Shown here piece by piece: positions 26,639 through 36,565 of a DNA stretch of 64,000 nt. A program made the translations under genes and the position numbers. The notes under the pieces were generated by a model that was given only the letters and a program-made list of their open reading frames with translations, did no database searches and had not been told where the DNA came from. Origin of the DNA: Blastomonas natatoria (GTDB taxonomy: Bacteria; Pseudomonadota; Alphaproteobacteria; Sphingomonadales; Sphingomonadaceae); NCBI RefSeq assembly GCF_003201955.1, contig NZ_QJJM01000002.1, positions 186,001-250,000 of the forward strand, read 5' to 3'. The stretch's first letter is position 1; the number at the start of each line of letters is the position of its first letter.

Positions 26639-27370
26639 ATGCGCATTCCCAACATCATCGCCTGGGTGCGGCGGCTCGTCTGGCTCGGCCTCATCGCATT
26701 CGCGCTGCTGGTCGGCTATGCATGGTTGCAGCCGGGGCGCGAGGACCTGCCCTGGACGCCGCTGGCCCTTACCGATCCGATCGGCATGGCGACGCGCAGC
26801 AAGATCGTCGATCTGACCGGCGAGCGCGACCAGTGCCTTGCGCTACTCGACAGCTCGGGGCTGCAATTCACGCCACGCGAACCGTTTGGCGCCGACCAGT
26901 GCCGGGTCGAGGACGCGGTGCGCGCCGATGCAGGCCAGACGTTGCTGCCTCTTGCCCCGGCGTCCGTCGCGCCCTCCTGCCCGATGGCGATCGGGCTGCT
27001 GCTCTGGCAGGCGCAGGTGGTTCAGCCGCAAGCCCAGGCGCTTCTGGGCAGCAAGGTCACCAATATCGAGACGTTCGGCAGTTACTCGTGCCGCCGCATG
27101 TATGCGCGCGAAGATGGTCCGTGGAGCGAGCATGCCACCGCCGATGCGCTCGACGTCAGCGGCTTTGTGCTCGCCGACGGACGGCGGATCTCGGTGCTGA
27201 AGGACTGGCCGGGCGATGGCGACAAGGCGCGCTTCCTGCGCGCGGTGCGCAATGGTGCGTGCGACCTGTTTTCGACCACGCTTTCGCCCGATTACAATGC
27301 TGCGCATGCCGACCATCTGCATCTCGACCTTGCGGACCGTGGCACGATGAGCTGGCGCGCCTGCCGCTGA
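26639..27370 (+). CDS. Extensin-like C-terminal domain protein (DD-carboxypeptidase-like fold)
   Basis: Protein of 243 residues with an N-terminal membrane anchor or signal (about 8-28), so it faces the periplasm. The extensin_C domain (about 60-243) contains SEHATADALDVSGF and HADHLHLD, whose His/Asp/His set corresponds to the zinc ligands of M15/VanY-type peptidases. Paired Cys residues suggest disulfides. A role in cell-wall trimming is plausible by fold but not proven for this family. The ATG at 26639 is chosen for the anchor that follows; the frame is open further upstream. Confidence 0.82.
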   Translation: MRIPNIIAWVRRLVWLGLIAFALLVGYAWLQPGREDLPWTPLALTDPIGMATRSKIVDLTGERDQCLALLDSSGLQFTPREPFGADQCRVEDAVRADAGQTLLPLAPASVAPSCPMAIGLLLWQAQVVQPQAQALLGSKVTNIETFGSYSCRRMYAREDGPWSEHATADALDVSGFVLADGRRISVLKDWPGDGDKARFLRAVRNGACDLFSTTLSPDYNAAHADHLHLDLADRGTMSWRACR

Positions 27371-28042
27371 CTATTCGCGACCGGCGCGGATCGCGGCACC
27401 GGCGGCGATCGGGCAGATGACGGTCAGCAGCAGGCTGGCGGCAGCGAGCAGCAGCAGCCCGTTCTGGCTGCCCGGGGTCAGGCTGCCCGCACCGAATATC
27501 AGAAGCGGCACCGCCAGCGGCAGCAGCAGCAGCCCACCCAATGCCGCGCCATGGCGCAGGCCAGCGGTCAGCGCGGCGATCATCACGCCCAGAGCCGCCA
27601 GCGCAGGGGTCGCGCAGGCGAGACCGATCTCGACGATGATCAGCTGCTCCGCCGATTGACCCAGCAATCCGGCGGAAATGATCGCCGCCAGCATCAAGGG
27701 CGGGCCGAAGCTCAGCCAATGCCCAATGGTCTTGGCCAGCGCGATCAGCTCTTCGGACATCCCGCGCACGACATATTGGTCGATCATGCCCTGATCGACA
27801 TCGGCCTGGACCAGCCGGTCGATCGGCAGGATGCTGGCGAGCAAGGCCGCGACCCAGATCACCCCGCCCCCGGTCCGCCCGAGCAGTTGCGCATCGGGGC
27901 CGACCGCGAACGGATAGATGGTCGCGACCGCCAGGAAGAAGATGATCGGCATGACGAAGCCGGCAGAGCCCCGCGCACCGCCGCCCAGCCCGAAGGCCAG
28001 CATCAGCTCGCGCCGGACGAGCGTGCCAAGTGCGCCGATCAT
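27371..28042 (-). CDS. ccmB: Heme exporter membrane protein CcmB
   Basis: Inner-membrane protein of 223 residues with six hydrophobic segments, the permease half of the CcmAB complex that drives release of holo-CcmE during cytochrome c maturation (system I). The region [20 protein letters not shown] after helix 2 is the conserved CcmB signature. The gene overlaps ccmA by four bases (ATGA). Other ccm genes (ccmC-I) are not in this window. Confidence 0.92.
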   Translation of the reverse strand: MIGALGTLVRRELMLAFGLGGGARGSAGFVMPIIFFLAVATIYPFAVGPDAQLLGRTGGGVIWVAALLASILPIDRLVQADVDQGMIDQYVVRGMSEELIALAKTIGHWLSFGPPLMLAAIISAGLLGQSAEQLIIVEIGLACATPALAALGVMIAALTAGLRHGAALGGLLLLPLAVPLLIFGAGSLTPGSQNGLLLLAAASLLLTVICPIAAGAAIRAGRE

Positions 28043-28686
28043 TCGGCATCCTCCGCCGCCGCGACGGGCACGAAATCGGCAAGCGCCAGGGTCTGCGCGG
28101 CCTCAAGCGGCAAGGGCTGGTGCGAGGCGGCGAGCACGATCCCTCCCCCTGCCCGATGCCGCGCCATCAGATCGCCCAGCCGCGCGATCGACGCGGTGTC
28201 GAGGCCGTTCGCGGGTTCGTCCAGCAGCCAGATGCCTGCGCGCGACAAGCTGATCCGCGCGAGCAAGGCACGCTTGCGCTGACCGGTCGAAAGGAAGCGC
28301 ACCGGCACATCGGCGAGATGCGCCAGATCCACCGCCGCCAGCGCTGCCGAAACATCGGCCTCCGCGCTGCCGTCGAGCCTGGCCCAATGGCCGAGCGCGC
28401 GCGCAAGCGGTTGGCCTGCATCCAGCGCGACCTTCTCGTCGGCAAGCGCCATACGTCCCGTTGCCTTGATTTCGCCCGCATAGGCGGGGAGCAATCCGGC
28501 GATGACGCGGATCAGGCTCGATTTGCCGAGCCCGTTCGGCCCGGTGACATGGAGCGCCTGCCCCGCCGAAAGCTTCAGCGACACCCCGCGAAACAGGATG
28601 CGCCCGCCGCGCAAGCACGCAAGGCTCACGCATTCCAGCGCGGCGCTGCTCTCAAAGCCCTTGGATATTGCAGCATCTTGCGCCAT
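28039..28686 (-). CDS. ccmA: Heme exporter ATP-binding protein CcmA
   Basis: ATPase of 215 residues that works with CcmB in cytochrome c maturation. Walker [10 protein letters not shown] at 49-57, Walker B IWLLDEP, and the signature in its CcmA form, [14 protein letters not shown], are all visible; the LSTGQ version is normal for CcmA. The ATG at 28686 ([10 protein letters not shown]) is chosen because homology starts soon after, although the frame is open to 29109 antisense to phhB. It is divergent from phhB with about 48 bases between starts. Confidence 0.92.
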   Translation of the reverse strand: MAQDAAISKGFESSAALECVSLACLRGGRILFRGVSLKLSAGQALHVTGPNGLGKSSLIRVIAGLLPAYAGEIKATGRMALADEKVALDAGQPLARALGHWARLDGSAEADVSAALAAVDLAHLADVPVRFLSTGQRKRALLARISLSRAGIWLLDEPANGLDTASIARLGDLMARHRAGGGIVLAASHQPLPLEAAQTLALADFVPVAAAEDAE

Positions 28687-28734
28687 CTGCCCCCGGATGG
28701 CGCATTTGCCGCCCGCTGCCAAGAGGAGACGATC

Positions 28735-29022
28735 ATGGTCCGCAAACTGGAAGGCGCCGAACGCGCCGAAGCTCTGGCCAGCCTGCCCGACTGGACCCAC
28801 GAACCGAAGCGCGACGGCATCACCCGCAGCTTCAAGTTCGCCGATTTCACGCGCGCCTTCGGCTTCATGACCAGCGTCGCGATCCTCGCCGAAAAGGCCG
28901 ATCATCATCCCGAATGGTCGAATGTCTACAACAGGGTCGACATCCTGCTCACCACGCACGACGCCGACGGGCTGTCGCAGCGCGATATCGACCTTGCTCG
29001 GGCGATCGACGCACTGTTCTGA
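28735..29022 (+). CDS. phhB: Pterin-4a-carbinolamine dehydratase
   Basis: Cytoplasmic enzyme of 95 residues that recycles 4a-hydroxytetrahydrobiopterin formed by aromatic amino acid hydroxylases. The active-site stretch [18 protein letters not shown] (about 52-69) and the C-terminal [15 protein letters not shown] are diagnostic. AAGAGGAG precedes the ATG at good spacing. Phenylalanine hydroxylase itself is not in the window. Confidence 0.94.
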   Translation: MVRKLEGAERAEALASLPDWTHEPKRDGITRSFKFADFTRAFGFMTSVAILAEKADHHPEWSNVYNRVDILLTTHDADGLSQRDIDLARAIDALF

Positions 29023-29126
29023 CACCGGAAATCGCGGCCATTGTGCAGGCTGCGGCACCGCTATACTGTACTCTCCGACCGTCCCGGCATGAACCGGGCG
29101 GCAAGCCATTTTGGGAGAGACAGTCT

Positions 29127-30833
29127 ATGGCAGGTGACACCCCGGATCTCGTCGATGAAGCCGCTCAGTCCACCACGGCGCTCGGGCCGCTGATGGGGCT
29201 GGCGCGCGAGGATTTCATCGGGGCGATCGGCCTGTTGCTGCGCGAAACCGCCAGCGACCCGGCCCGTACCATGCGCCACGCCCAGGCCTTTTCCGAAGAT
29301 GTCGTCAAGATCATGATGGGCCAGTCCGAACTCTCGCCCGATCCCAAGGACAAGCGCTTCATGGACCCCGCCTGGCGTTTCAACCCGTTCTTCAAGGCCG
29401 GCGCGCAATATTATCTGGCCGTGCAGAAGGGCATGAAAAGCTGGATCGACGAACTCGAGCTCGATGCGCTCGAACGCGACCGCGCCAATTTCATCTCCGC
29501 GATCATCATCGACGCCCTCGCCCCGACCAACAGCCTGATCGGCAACCCCACCGCGCAGAAGCGAATCGTCGATTCGGGCGGGCTCTCGCTGCTCAAGGGG
29601 CTGAAGAACGCCTATAACGACATGGTTTTCAATGACGGCATGGTCAGCCAGGTCGACAAGAAGCCGTTCCAGCTGGGCGAGAATGTCGCGACGTCGAAGG
29701 GCAATGTCGTCTATCGCGACGAGATCATGGAGCTGATCCAGTACGCGCCGACGACGCAAGAGGTCTACGCGATCCCGCAGCTGACCATCCCGCCGCAGAT
29801 CAACAAGATGTATATCAACGACCTGTCGCCCGAAAAATCGGTGGTCAAATGGCAGGTCGACAACGGCATCCAGACCTTCGTGATCTCGTGGCGCAACCCG
29901 CAAAAGGAGCATGGTGCCTGGGCGATGGCTGACTATATCGCCGCCTGCACCCGCGCGGTCGACGTTGTGTGCGAAATTACCGGCTCGAAAAAGGTCAATG
30001 TCTCGGGCGGCTGCTCGGGCGGGCAGACGCTGGCGATGCTGCTGTCAAAGCTTCAGGCCTCGGGCGACGATCGCATCGGATCGGTGACGCTGATGGTGTG
30101 CGTGCTGCACCCCAAGCAGACCGATATCGAGGCAGGATCGCTGATGAGCGACAACGGCCTGGCGCTCGCCAAGCAGCGCGCGGCGCGCAAGGGCGTGATC
30201 AAGGGCAGCGATCTATCGCGCGGCTTTGCCTGGCTGCGGCCCAATGATCTGATCTGGAACTATGTCATCAACAACTATCTGATGGGCGAGGACCCGCCAG
30301 CGTTCGACGTGCTGTTCTGGAATGCGGATGCCACCAACCTGTCGGCCAGTCTGATGGGCGATTTCCTGCACATCTATGAAACGCTCGCCTTTACCCGCAA
30401 GGGCGAGGTCGAGATGGTCGATCACAGGATCGATCTGTCCAAGGTGACCAATGACCTGTTCATCCTGGGCGGGGTGACCGACCACATCACCCCTTGGCGC
30501 GCCTGCTATCGCTCGACCCAGCTGTTCGGATCGAAGAATATCGATTTCATCCTGTCGCAATCGGGCCACATGCAGGCGATCCTCAACCCGCCGACCAATC
30601 CCAAGGCCAAATATTTCAAGATGAAGGGCAACACGCCGACCAAGGCAGGCAAGGCCCCGGCGGACGTCGACGAATGGCTCGCCAAGGCCGAAGAGGTCAA
30701 GGGCAGCTGGTGGCCGTACTGGATGGAATGGGTGCAGGCGCGCTCGGGCAACAAGGTCACAGCACCCAAGTCCACCGGCAGCAAGAAGAACCCCGCGCTG
30801 GAACCGGCGCCCGGCCTGTATGTACTGGAGTGA
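29127..30833 (+). CDS. phaC: Class I poly(R)-hydroxyalkanoate synthase
   Basis: Enzyme of 568 residues that polymerises (R)-3-hydroxyacyl-CoA into storage polyester on granule surfaces. The lipase-like box GGCSGG at 294-299 carries the nucleophile Cys296; Asp452 in GGVTDHITPW and His481 in SGHMQAI complete the triad. Spacing between these residues is close to that of the Ralstonia eutropha enzyme. The N-terminal PhaC_N domain covers about 60-230. The ATG at 29127 has GGGAGAGA upstream. A PHA depolymerase gene follows, so synthesis and mobilisation are encoded side by side. Confidence 0.92.
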   Translation: MAGDTPDLVDEAAQSTTALGPLMGLAREDFIGAIGLLLRETASDPARTMRHAQAFSEDVVKIMMGQSELSPDPKDKRFMDPAWRFNPFFKAGAQYYLAVQKGMKSWIDELELDALERDRANFISAIIIDALAPTNSLIGNPTAQKRIVDSGGLSLLKGLKNAYNDMVFNDGMVSQVDKKPFQLGENVATSKGNVVYRDEIMELIQYAPTTQEVYAIPQLTIPPQINKMYINDLSPEKSVVKWQVDNGIQTFVISWRNPQKEHGAWAMADYIAACTRAVDVVCEITGSKKVNVSGGCSGGQTLAMLLSKLQASGDDRIGSVTLMVCVLHPKQTDIEAGSLMSDNGLALAKQRAARKGVIKGSDLSRGFAWLRPNDLIWNYVINNYLMGEDPPAFDVLFWNADATNLSASLMGDFLHIYETLAFTRKGEVEMVDHRIDLSKVTNDLFILGGVTDHITPWRACYRSTQLFGSKNIDFILSQSGHMQAILNPPTNPKAKYFKMKGNTPTKAGKAPADVDEWLAKAEEVKGSWWPYWMEWVQARSGNKVTAPKSTGSKKNPALEPAPGLYVLE

Positions 30834-30844
30834 GACTTGCAAAT

Positions 30845-30865
30845 CCTCCCCGTAACGGGGAGGAC
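30845..30865. terminator. Hairpin between phaC and phaZ
   Basis: TCCTCCCCGT pairs with ACGGGGAGGA about 12 bases after the phaC stop. There is no T tract, so it may attenuate or process the transcript rather than end it fully. Confidence 0.5.
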
Positions 30866-30900
30866 CGTACCGACGAAACACCCATAGATCGGAATTCTGT

Positions 30901-31734
30901 TTGGCCACCCAGTTCAAAACCGCTGCCGCCACCGGCCCCGAAATCACCATGGAACAGGCCGATGGCCGCACCTTGCGCGTCGCGCGCTGGCGTTTCGACG
31001 AGGGGCTGAGCAAGCCACCGCTGCTGTTTTTCAACGGCATCGGCGCAAACATGGAGGCGGTGGCCCCCTTTGCCGATCTGCTAGAGGAACGGCCGTTCAT
31101 CACCTTTGACATGCCCGGCGTCGGCGGCTCGCCCGACCCGCGCGTGCCCTATAATGCATTCCTGATGGCCCGCATCGCCTGGCTGCTGCTCGACCGGTTC
31201 GGGATCGAGACGGTGGACGTGATGGGGGTCAGCTGGGGCGGCGCGATGGCACAGCATTTTGCGCTCCAGCATTCGCAAAACGTCAACCGGCTGGTGCTGG
31301 CTGCGACCACCGCGGGCATGTTCATGATCCCGGGCAATATATCGGCCTTGAGCAAGATGGCCGATCCGCGCCGCTATATCGACCCCAGCTATATGGAGAA
31401 GCATTTCGCGACGCTCTATGGCGGCTCGACCGAAGGCGCTGGGGGCCATACCGGCCGCATCACCCCGCCGTCCAAGATCGGCTATTTCTACCAGTTGCTC
31501 GCGATGATCGGCTGGACCAGCGCGCCCTTCCTGCCGTTCATGAACAAGCCCACTCTTGTGTTGATGGGCGGCGACGACCAGATCGTGCCGGTCGCCAATG
31601 GGCATATCCTGAAGACACTGATCCCCAATTCGGAACTGAAGATCATCGAGGATGGCGGGCACCTGTTCCTGCTCAGTCATCTGGACGAGAGCCTCGCCGC
31701 CATTCGTGCGCATCTGGATGCGGTGGAAGCGTAG
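30901..31734 (+). CDS. phaZ: Intracellular poly(3-hydroxyalkanoate) depolymerase, PhaZ-like
   Basis: Alpha/beta hydrolase of 277 residues resembling the pseudomonad PhaZ that breaks down stored medium-chain polyester. Visible features are FFNGIGANME near residue 43, the nucleophile Ser111 in GVSWGGA, an Asp in MGGDDQIVP and the His in DGGHLFLL. No signal peptide is seen, as expected for an intracellular enzyme. The start is a TTG at 30901; no in-frame ATG fits before conserved sequence, and the ribosome site is weak, so the exact start is less sure. Context after phaC supports the call. Confidence 0.85.
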   Translation: MATQFKTAAATGPEITMEQADGRTLRVARWRFDEGLSKPPLLFFNGIGANMEAVAPFADLLEERPFITFDMPGVGGSPDPRVPYNAFLMARIAWLLLDRFGIETVDVMGVSWGGAMAQHFALQHSQNVNRLVLAATTAGMFMIPGNISALSKMADPRRYIDPSYMEKHFATLYGGSTEGAGGHTGRITPPSKIGYFYQLLAMIGWTSAPFLPFMNKPTLVLMGGDDQIVPVANGHILKTLIPNSELKIIEDGGHLFLLSHLDESLAAIRAHLDAVEA

Positions 31735-31749
31735 CCGCAATCCTTGGCG

Positions 31750-31846
31750 CGTACGTCCCTCGACTTCGCTCGGGAACTCGGGAATGCTGTTTAGCGATCA
31801 GCACTGACCCCGTCCGTTTGTCCCGAGCGTAGTCGAGGGACGTACG
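31750..31846. repeat. 26-base inverted repeat between convergent genes
   Basis: CGTACGTCCCTCGACT begins the left arm (31750-31775) and its reverse complement ends the right arm (31821-31846). The arms match at 25 of 26 positions across a 45-base loop. The gap separates the phaZ and glcB stops, so it may act as a two-way terminator. No coding signal is present. Confidence 0.85.
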
Positions 31847-31865
31847 TGTATGCTCTCCTTTCGCC

Positions 31866-33968
31866 TTATGCCGCCTTCACCTTCTGGCGATACGCGTGGA
31901 GCAGCGGTTCGGTATAGCCGCTGGGCTGTTCCACGCCCTTGAACACCAGATCGCGCGCCGCCTGGAAGGCGAACGAACCCTCGGGATCACTCGCCATTGG
32001 CTTGTAGAGCGGATCGCCCGCATTCTGCGCGTCGACCTTGGCCGCCATGCGCAGCAGCGCCGCATCCACCTCTTCTGCCGTGCAAACACCGTGCAGCAGC
32101 CAATTGGCCAGCGCCTGGCTGGAAATGCGCAGGGTCGCGCGGTCTTCCATCAGGCCGACATCGTGAATGTCGGGCACCTTGGAACAGCCGATGCCCTGAT
32201 CGACCCAGCGCACGACATAGCCAAGAATCCCCTGAGCATTATTGTCGAGCTCGGCGCGAATATCTTGCGGAGACCAGTTCTGCCCCGCGGCGAGCGGCAC
32301 GTTGAGCAGCGGCTCGAGCGTTGGCACTGGCTGGCCCGCGATCTCGGCGCGGCGGGCGAAGACATCGACCTTGTGATAGTGCATCGCGTGCAGCGTCGCG
32401 GCGGTGGGTGACGGCACCCAGGCGGTGTTTGCCCCGGTCAGCGGATGACCGATCTTCTGTTCCATCATATCGCGCATCATGTCGGGGGCGGCCCACATGC
32501 CCTTGCCGATCTGCGCCTTGCCGTCGAGCCCGCACTTGAGGCCGATCCCGACATTGCGTGCCTCATAGGACTTGATCCAGTCGGAGGTCTTCATGTCGCC
32601 CTTGCGGATCATCGCACCGGCCTGCATCGAGGTGTGGATTTCGTCTCCGGTGCGGTCGAGGAACCCCGTGTTGATGAACACGATCCGGTCCTTCACCGCA
32701 TGGATGCACGCGGCGAGGTTAGCAGACGTGCGGCGCTCCTCGTCCATCACGCCGACCTTTATCGTGTGGCGCTTGAGGCCCAGCATGTCCTCAACCGCAT
32801 CGAACAGCTCGTTGGTGAAGGCGCATTCCTCCGGACCGTGCATCTTGGGCTTGACGATATAGATCGATCCGGCGCGGCTGTTACGGAAGCGACCAAGACC
32901 GTTCAGATCATGCATGCCGATGGCGCTGGTGAACACTGCGTCGAGAATGCCCTCGGGCGCTTCCGATCCATCGGCAAGCAGCACCGCCGGGTTGGTCATC
33001 AGATGCCCGACATTGCGCACGAACAGCACACTGCGCCCCGGCAGGGTAAAGGCGGTGCCATCGGGCGCGACATAATCCCGATCAGCTTCGAGCGCACGGG
33101 TGAGCGTCTTGCCGCCCTTGGGGAAGCTGGCCTGCAGGTCTCCGCGCATCAGCCCGAGCCAGTTGGTATAAGCGAGGATCTTGTCCTCGGCATCGACCGC
33201 CGCGACCGAATCCTCCATGTCGACGATCGTGGTCAGCGCGGCTTCGAGCAGCACATCGGCAATGCCAGCAGGATCGTCCTTGCCGATCGGGTGCGCGGGA
33301 TCGATCACGATCTCGATATGCAGGCCGTTATGCTTGAGCAGCAGGCTGTCACCGCGCGTTCCGACCAGTTGTGCCGGATCGGCAAGCTCGGGCGTGCCGC
33401 CGGTAAAGTCCGCCCAGCTGCCTTGGGCGAGCGGCACCGCTTCATCGAGAAACGCCTTGGCCGCCTTGACCACCGCCGCACCGCGCACGGGGTCGTAGCC
33501 GCCGGGCTGCGCCGGGGCCGCATCGAGCGCATCGGTGCCGTAATAGGCATCGTACAGGCTGCCCCAGCGCGCATTGGCGGCATTGAGCACGAAGCGGTCG
33601 TTGAGCGAGGGCACCACGAGCTGGGGACCTGCCATGGTCGCGATTTCCGGATCGACATTCTGCGTACCGATGGCGAACGGCTGCGGCTCGGTCACCAGAT
33701 AGCCGATGTCGTAGAGGAAGGTGCGATATTCCATGGCGTTGAACGGCTGGCCCTTGCGCGCGCGGTGCCAGTCGTCGATCTTTGCCTGAAGATCGTCGCG
33801 CTTTTCCAGCAGCTTGCGGCCCACAGGTACGAAGCGTTCGAGCAGCGCGGCGAAATCCGCCCAGAAGCGATCCGCATCCAGCGCCAGCGGGGCCAGCACC
33901 GATTCGGTGACAAAGCCATGCAGCGCGGAATCGATGCTGATGCCGTTGCTCTGGAGATATTCGCTCAT
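31866..33968 (-). CDS. glcB: Malate synthase G
   Basis: Cytoplasmic enzyme of 700 residues that condenses glyoxylate with acetyl-CoA to malate in the glyoxylate bypass. The length and motifs are those of the monomeric G form: [17 protein letters not shown], the magnesium-binding and catalytic core near [26 protein letters not shown], and [10 protein letters not shown]-like [14 protein letters not shown]. The C-terminal domain carries the catalytic Asp in the [12 protein letters not shown]-like segment. The ATG at 33968 has AGGACCGGGA upstream; an open extension to 34067 lacks similarity. Isocitrate lyase is not in this window. Confidence 0.95.
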   Translation of the reverse strand: MSEYLQSNGISIDSALHGFVTESVLAPLALDADRFWADFAALLERFVPVGRKLLEKRDDLQAKIDDWHRARKGQPFNAMEYRTFLYDIGYLVTEPQPFAIGTQNVDPEIATMAGPQLVVPSLNDRFVLNAANARWGSLYDAYYGTDALDAAPAQPGGYDPVRGAAVVKAAKAFLDEAVPLAQGSWADFTGGTPELADPAQLVGTRGDSLLLKHNGLHIEIVIDPAHPIGKDDPAGIADVLLEAALTTIVDMEDSVAAVDAEDKILAYTNWLGLMRGDLQASFPKGGKTLTRALEADRDYVAPDGTAFTLPGRSVLFVRNVGHLMTNPAVLLADGSEAPEGILDAVFTSAIGMHDLNGLGRFRNSRAGSIYIVKPKMHGPEECAFTNELFDAVEDMLGLKRHTIKVGVMDEERRTSANLAACIHAVKDRIVFINTGFLDRTGDEIHTSMQAGAMIRKGDMKTSDWIKSYEARNVGIGLKCGLDGKAQIGKGMWAAPDMMRDMMEQKIGHPLTGANTAWVPSPTAATLHAMHYHKVDVFARRAEIAGQPVPTLEPLLNVPLAAGQNWSPQDIRAELDNNAQGILGYVVRWVDQGIGCSKVPDIHDVGLMEDRATLRISSQALANWLLHGVCTAEEVDAALLRMAAKVDAQNAGDPLYKPMASDPEGSFAFQAARDLVFKGVEQPSGYTEPLLHAYRQKVKAA

Positions 33969-34135
33969 TCCCGGTCCTCTTTGCTTGATGCGATCGGCCC
34001 TTGGCATAACGCCAAAGGGTGCAGAGTTTTCCCGGGGAGGAATGGCCCACAGCCTATGGCAAGGCAAGGCATCAAAGTAAATCCGGTTTAGGTTGCTACG
34101 GGTGGCGGCGCGGCTGCAACCCGGCTATGGGGTGG

Positions 34136-35359
34136 ATGATGACGACCAGCCCTGCCAGCCTGACCGCATCCGAAATCGCCTGTCTGGAGCGGATCGACAA
34201 GGCTGCAATGCTGGCCCAGGTCGAACGCTGGGCCGCGATCAACAGTGGCTCGGGCAATCTTGCGGGCCTGGAGCAAACCGCCGCGCTGCTGGCCGACGCG
34301 TTTTCGGTGCTGCCAGGCGAGGTCCGGCTGGTCGATGGCGCACCGGTCGAGGCCGTCCGCGCCGATGGCAGCATCGACACCATCGAGCGAGGCAAGCATC
34401 TGGTCGTTTCCGTCCGCCCCGGCGCCAATCTGCGGCTGCTGCTGACCGGGCATATGGACACGGTATTCCCTGCCGATCACCCTTTCGAGAGTCTGACCTG
34501 GATCGAGCCCGGCGTTCTCAACGGCCCCGGCGTCGCTGACATGAAGGGCGGAATCGCGGTGATGCTCGCGGCGCTGCAGGCGGTCGAATTGTCGCCGCTC
34601 GCCAGCAGCATCGGTTACGACGTGCTGATCAACAGCGACGAAGAGGTGGGTTCGGCCTCGTCTGCGCCGCTCATTGCGGGGCTGGCGGCAGGCAAGGTCG
34701 CCGCCCTGACCTATGAACCCGCCCTGCCCGATGGCACGCTGGCGGGCGAACGCGGCGGATCGGGCAATTTCTCGATCATTATCACCGGCCGCTCCGCGCA
34801 TGCCGGACGCAACCCGCACGAGGGGCGCAACGCGCTGGTCGCCGCCGCCGATCTGGCGGTGCGGTTGAAGGCGCTGACCCGCGATGGCCTTTCGGTGAAC
34901 CCGGCCATGATCGATGGTGGAAGCGCCAACAATGTCGTGCCCGACCATGCAATCTTGCGCGTCAACTTCCGCCCGCAGAGCCTTGAGATGCAGGCGTTTG
35001 CCGATGATGCGCTGCACCGGCTCGCCGACGAGATCGCTGCCACGCACGAAGTGAGCGTGCATGTCCATGGCAGCTTCGGCCGCCCGCCCAAGCCGATCGA
35101 TCCGGGCGCGGAGAAGCTGTTCGGACTGGTCAGGCGCTGCGGTGCCGATCTGGGGCTCGACATATCCTGGCGCGGTACCGGCGGGGTGTGCGATGGCAAC
35201 AATATCGCGGCCTGCGGCGTCCCCGTTGTCGACACGATGGGCGTGCGCGGCGGTGCAATCCACAGCGCAGACGAATTCCTGATCGCCGACAGCCTGGCCG
35301 AACGCGCCCGACTATCTGCGCTCACCATATTGCGGCTTGCCGAAAAGAGGGGGTTATGA
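34136..35359 (+). CDS. M20-family metallohydrolase in the arginine succinyltransferase gene group
   Basis: Zinc hydrolase of about 407 residues of the M20 (carboxypeptidase G2/ArgE/DapE) family. Metal ligands and catalytic residues are present: GHMDT with His106 and Asp108, GVADMKGG, the catalytic Glu169-Glu170 pair in SDEEVGS, and a C-terminal IHSADEF. A dimerisation domain occupies about 205-315. No signal peptide is seen. Its stop overlaps the astA start by four bases, so it is co-translated with astA. Family members remove succinyl or acetyl groups from amino acids, so it may act as a succinylglutamate desuccinylase; that is inference. ATGs at 34136 and 34139 are both possible starts. Confidence 0.85.
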   Translation: MMTTSPASLTASEIACLERIDKAAMLAQVERWAAINSGSGNLAGLEQTAALLADAFSVLPGEVRLVDGAPVEAVRADGSIDTIERGKHLVVSVRPGANLRLLLTGHMDTVFPADHPFESLTWIEPGVLNGPGVADMKGGIAVMLAALQAVELSPLASSIGYDVLINSDEEVGSASSAPLIAGLAAGKVAALTYEPALPDGTLAGERGGSGNFSIIITGRSAHAGRNPHEGRNALVAAADLAVRLKALTRDGLSVNPAMIDGGSANNVVPDHAILRVNFRPQSLEMQAFADDALHRLADEIAATHEVSVHVHGSFGRPPKPIDPGAEKLFGLVRRCGADLGLDISWRGTGGVCDGNNIAACGVPVVDTMGVRGGAIHSADEFLIADSLAERARLSALTILRLAEKRGL

Positions 35360-36366
35360 GTTTTGTCATCCGGGCGGCGACGCCCGACGATCTGCAGGCG
35401 ATCTACGAGATGGCCAAGCTGACCGGCGGGGGGTTCACCAACCTGCCCGCCGATCGCAAGTCGCTCGAGGGGAAGATCCAGCGCTCCACCGACTGTTTCG
35501 CGCGCAAAGACGATGATCTCAGCGACGAGCTGTTCGTGCTGGTGCTCGAAAATACCGAGACTGGCGAAATTCGCGGAACCTGCCAGCTACTGACCCAGGT
35601 CGGGCAGAAATGGCCCTTCTACAGCTATCGGCTGAGCACGCTGACGCAGCACAGCGCCGAGCTGGGGCGCACCTTTCGCGCCGAGATCCTGAGCCTGGTG
35701 ACCGATCTGGAGGGGTCGAGCGAAGTCGGCGGGCTGTTCCTGCATCCCAATGAGCGCGCAGGGGGTCTCGGCATGCTGCTGGCGCGCAGCCGCTATCTGT
35801 TCATCGGCCTGCACCGCGCGCGCTTTGCCGACCGAATCCTGGCCGAACTGCGCGGGATCATCGACGATGCTGGCGATTCGCCCTTCTGGGACAGCATTGC
35901 CGGGCGCTTTTTCGGCATGAGCTTCGACGAAGCCGACACCTTCAACGCTCTCAACGGAAATCAGTTCATCGCCGATCTGATGCCCAAACACCCGGTCTAT
36001 GTCGCCATGCTGAGCGACAGTGCGCGCCATGTGCTGGGCCGCCCCAATGTCAGCGGCCGCGCAGCGATGCGGATGCTGGAAAACGAAGGCTTTGCGCACG
36101 AGAATTATGTCGACATTTTCGACGGTGGCCCGACCATGACCGCGCGCACCGATCAGGTCCATTCGATCCGGAATGCGCGCAATGCCCAAGTCGCCGGATT
36201 GGGTGATGGCGGCACGACATCGCTGGTCGCCACCGGTCGCCTGGCCGATTTCCGCTGCGCCTATGGCAAGGTGGTCGATGGCGAGGAGGGCGTGACGCTC
36301 GATCCCGCAACGGCAAACGTCCTGCGCGTCGGTACAGGCGACATGGTGCGCTGGATCGAGAGATAG
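35356..36366 (+). CDS. astA: Arginine N-succinyltransferase
   Basis: Enzyme of 336 residues that transfers succinyl from succinyl-CoA to arginine, first step of the AST pathway for using arginine as nitrogen and carbon source. The GNAT-like fold is shown by the N-terminal IRAATPDDLQAIYEMAKLTG, the FLHPNERAGGLGMLLARSRY acyl-CoA region, and EFRG/FWDSIAGRFFGMSF. It overlaps the M20 hydrolase gene by four bases (ATGA) and is followed after a repeat by astB. Its single-subunit size is standard. Confidence 0.95.
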   Translation: MSFVIRAATPDDLQAIYEMAKLTGGGFTNLPADRKSLEGKIQRSTDCFARKDDDLSDELFVLVLENTETGEIRGTCQLLTQVGQKWPFYSYRLSTLTQHSAELGRTFRAEILSLVTDLEGSSEVGGLFLHPNERAGGLGMLLARSRYLFIGLHRARFADRILAELRGIIDDAGDSPFWDSIAGRFFGMSFDEADTFNALNGNQFIADLMPKHPVYVAMLSDSARHVLGRPNVSGRAAMRMLENEGFAHENYVDIFDGGPTMTARTDQVHSIRNARNAQVAGLGDGGTTSLVATGRLADFRCAYGKVVDGEEGVTLDPATANVLRVGTGDMVRWIER

Positions 36367-36373
36367 GGAAAAA

Positions 36374-36548
36374 CACCCCTCTCCCTTGATGGGACAGGGC
36401 TGCGGAGACTTAATGAGCGAAGCGAATTTAGGCGAAGCAGGGTGAGGGTGAAGATGCGCCGCCGGTAGCGAGCGACACCCTCATCCAACTCCGCCTAGCC
36501 AGCGAGCTGGCAAGGCTTCGTATCCGTCTCCCCTCAAGGGAGAAGGTG
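36374..36548. repeat. About 175-base imperfect inverted repeat between astA and astB
   Basis: The ends CACCCCTCTCCCTTGA and TCAAGGGAGAAGGTG are inverted copies, and inner GGTGAGGGTG/CACCCTCATCC segments also pair, so the transcript could fold into a long hairpin. It ends 17 bases before the astB ATG. Similar CTCTCCCTT-type ends appear at 25948, 38540 and 62064. Confidence 0.7.
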
Positions 36549-36565
36549 TAGGACCAGGAAGAAAC

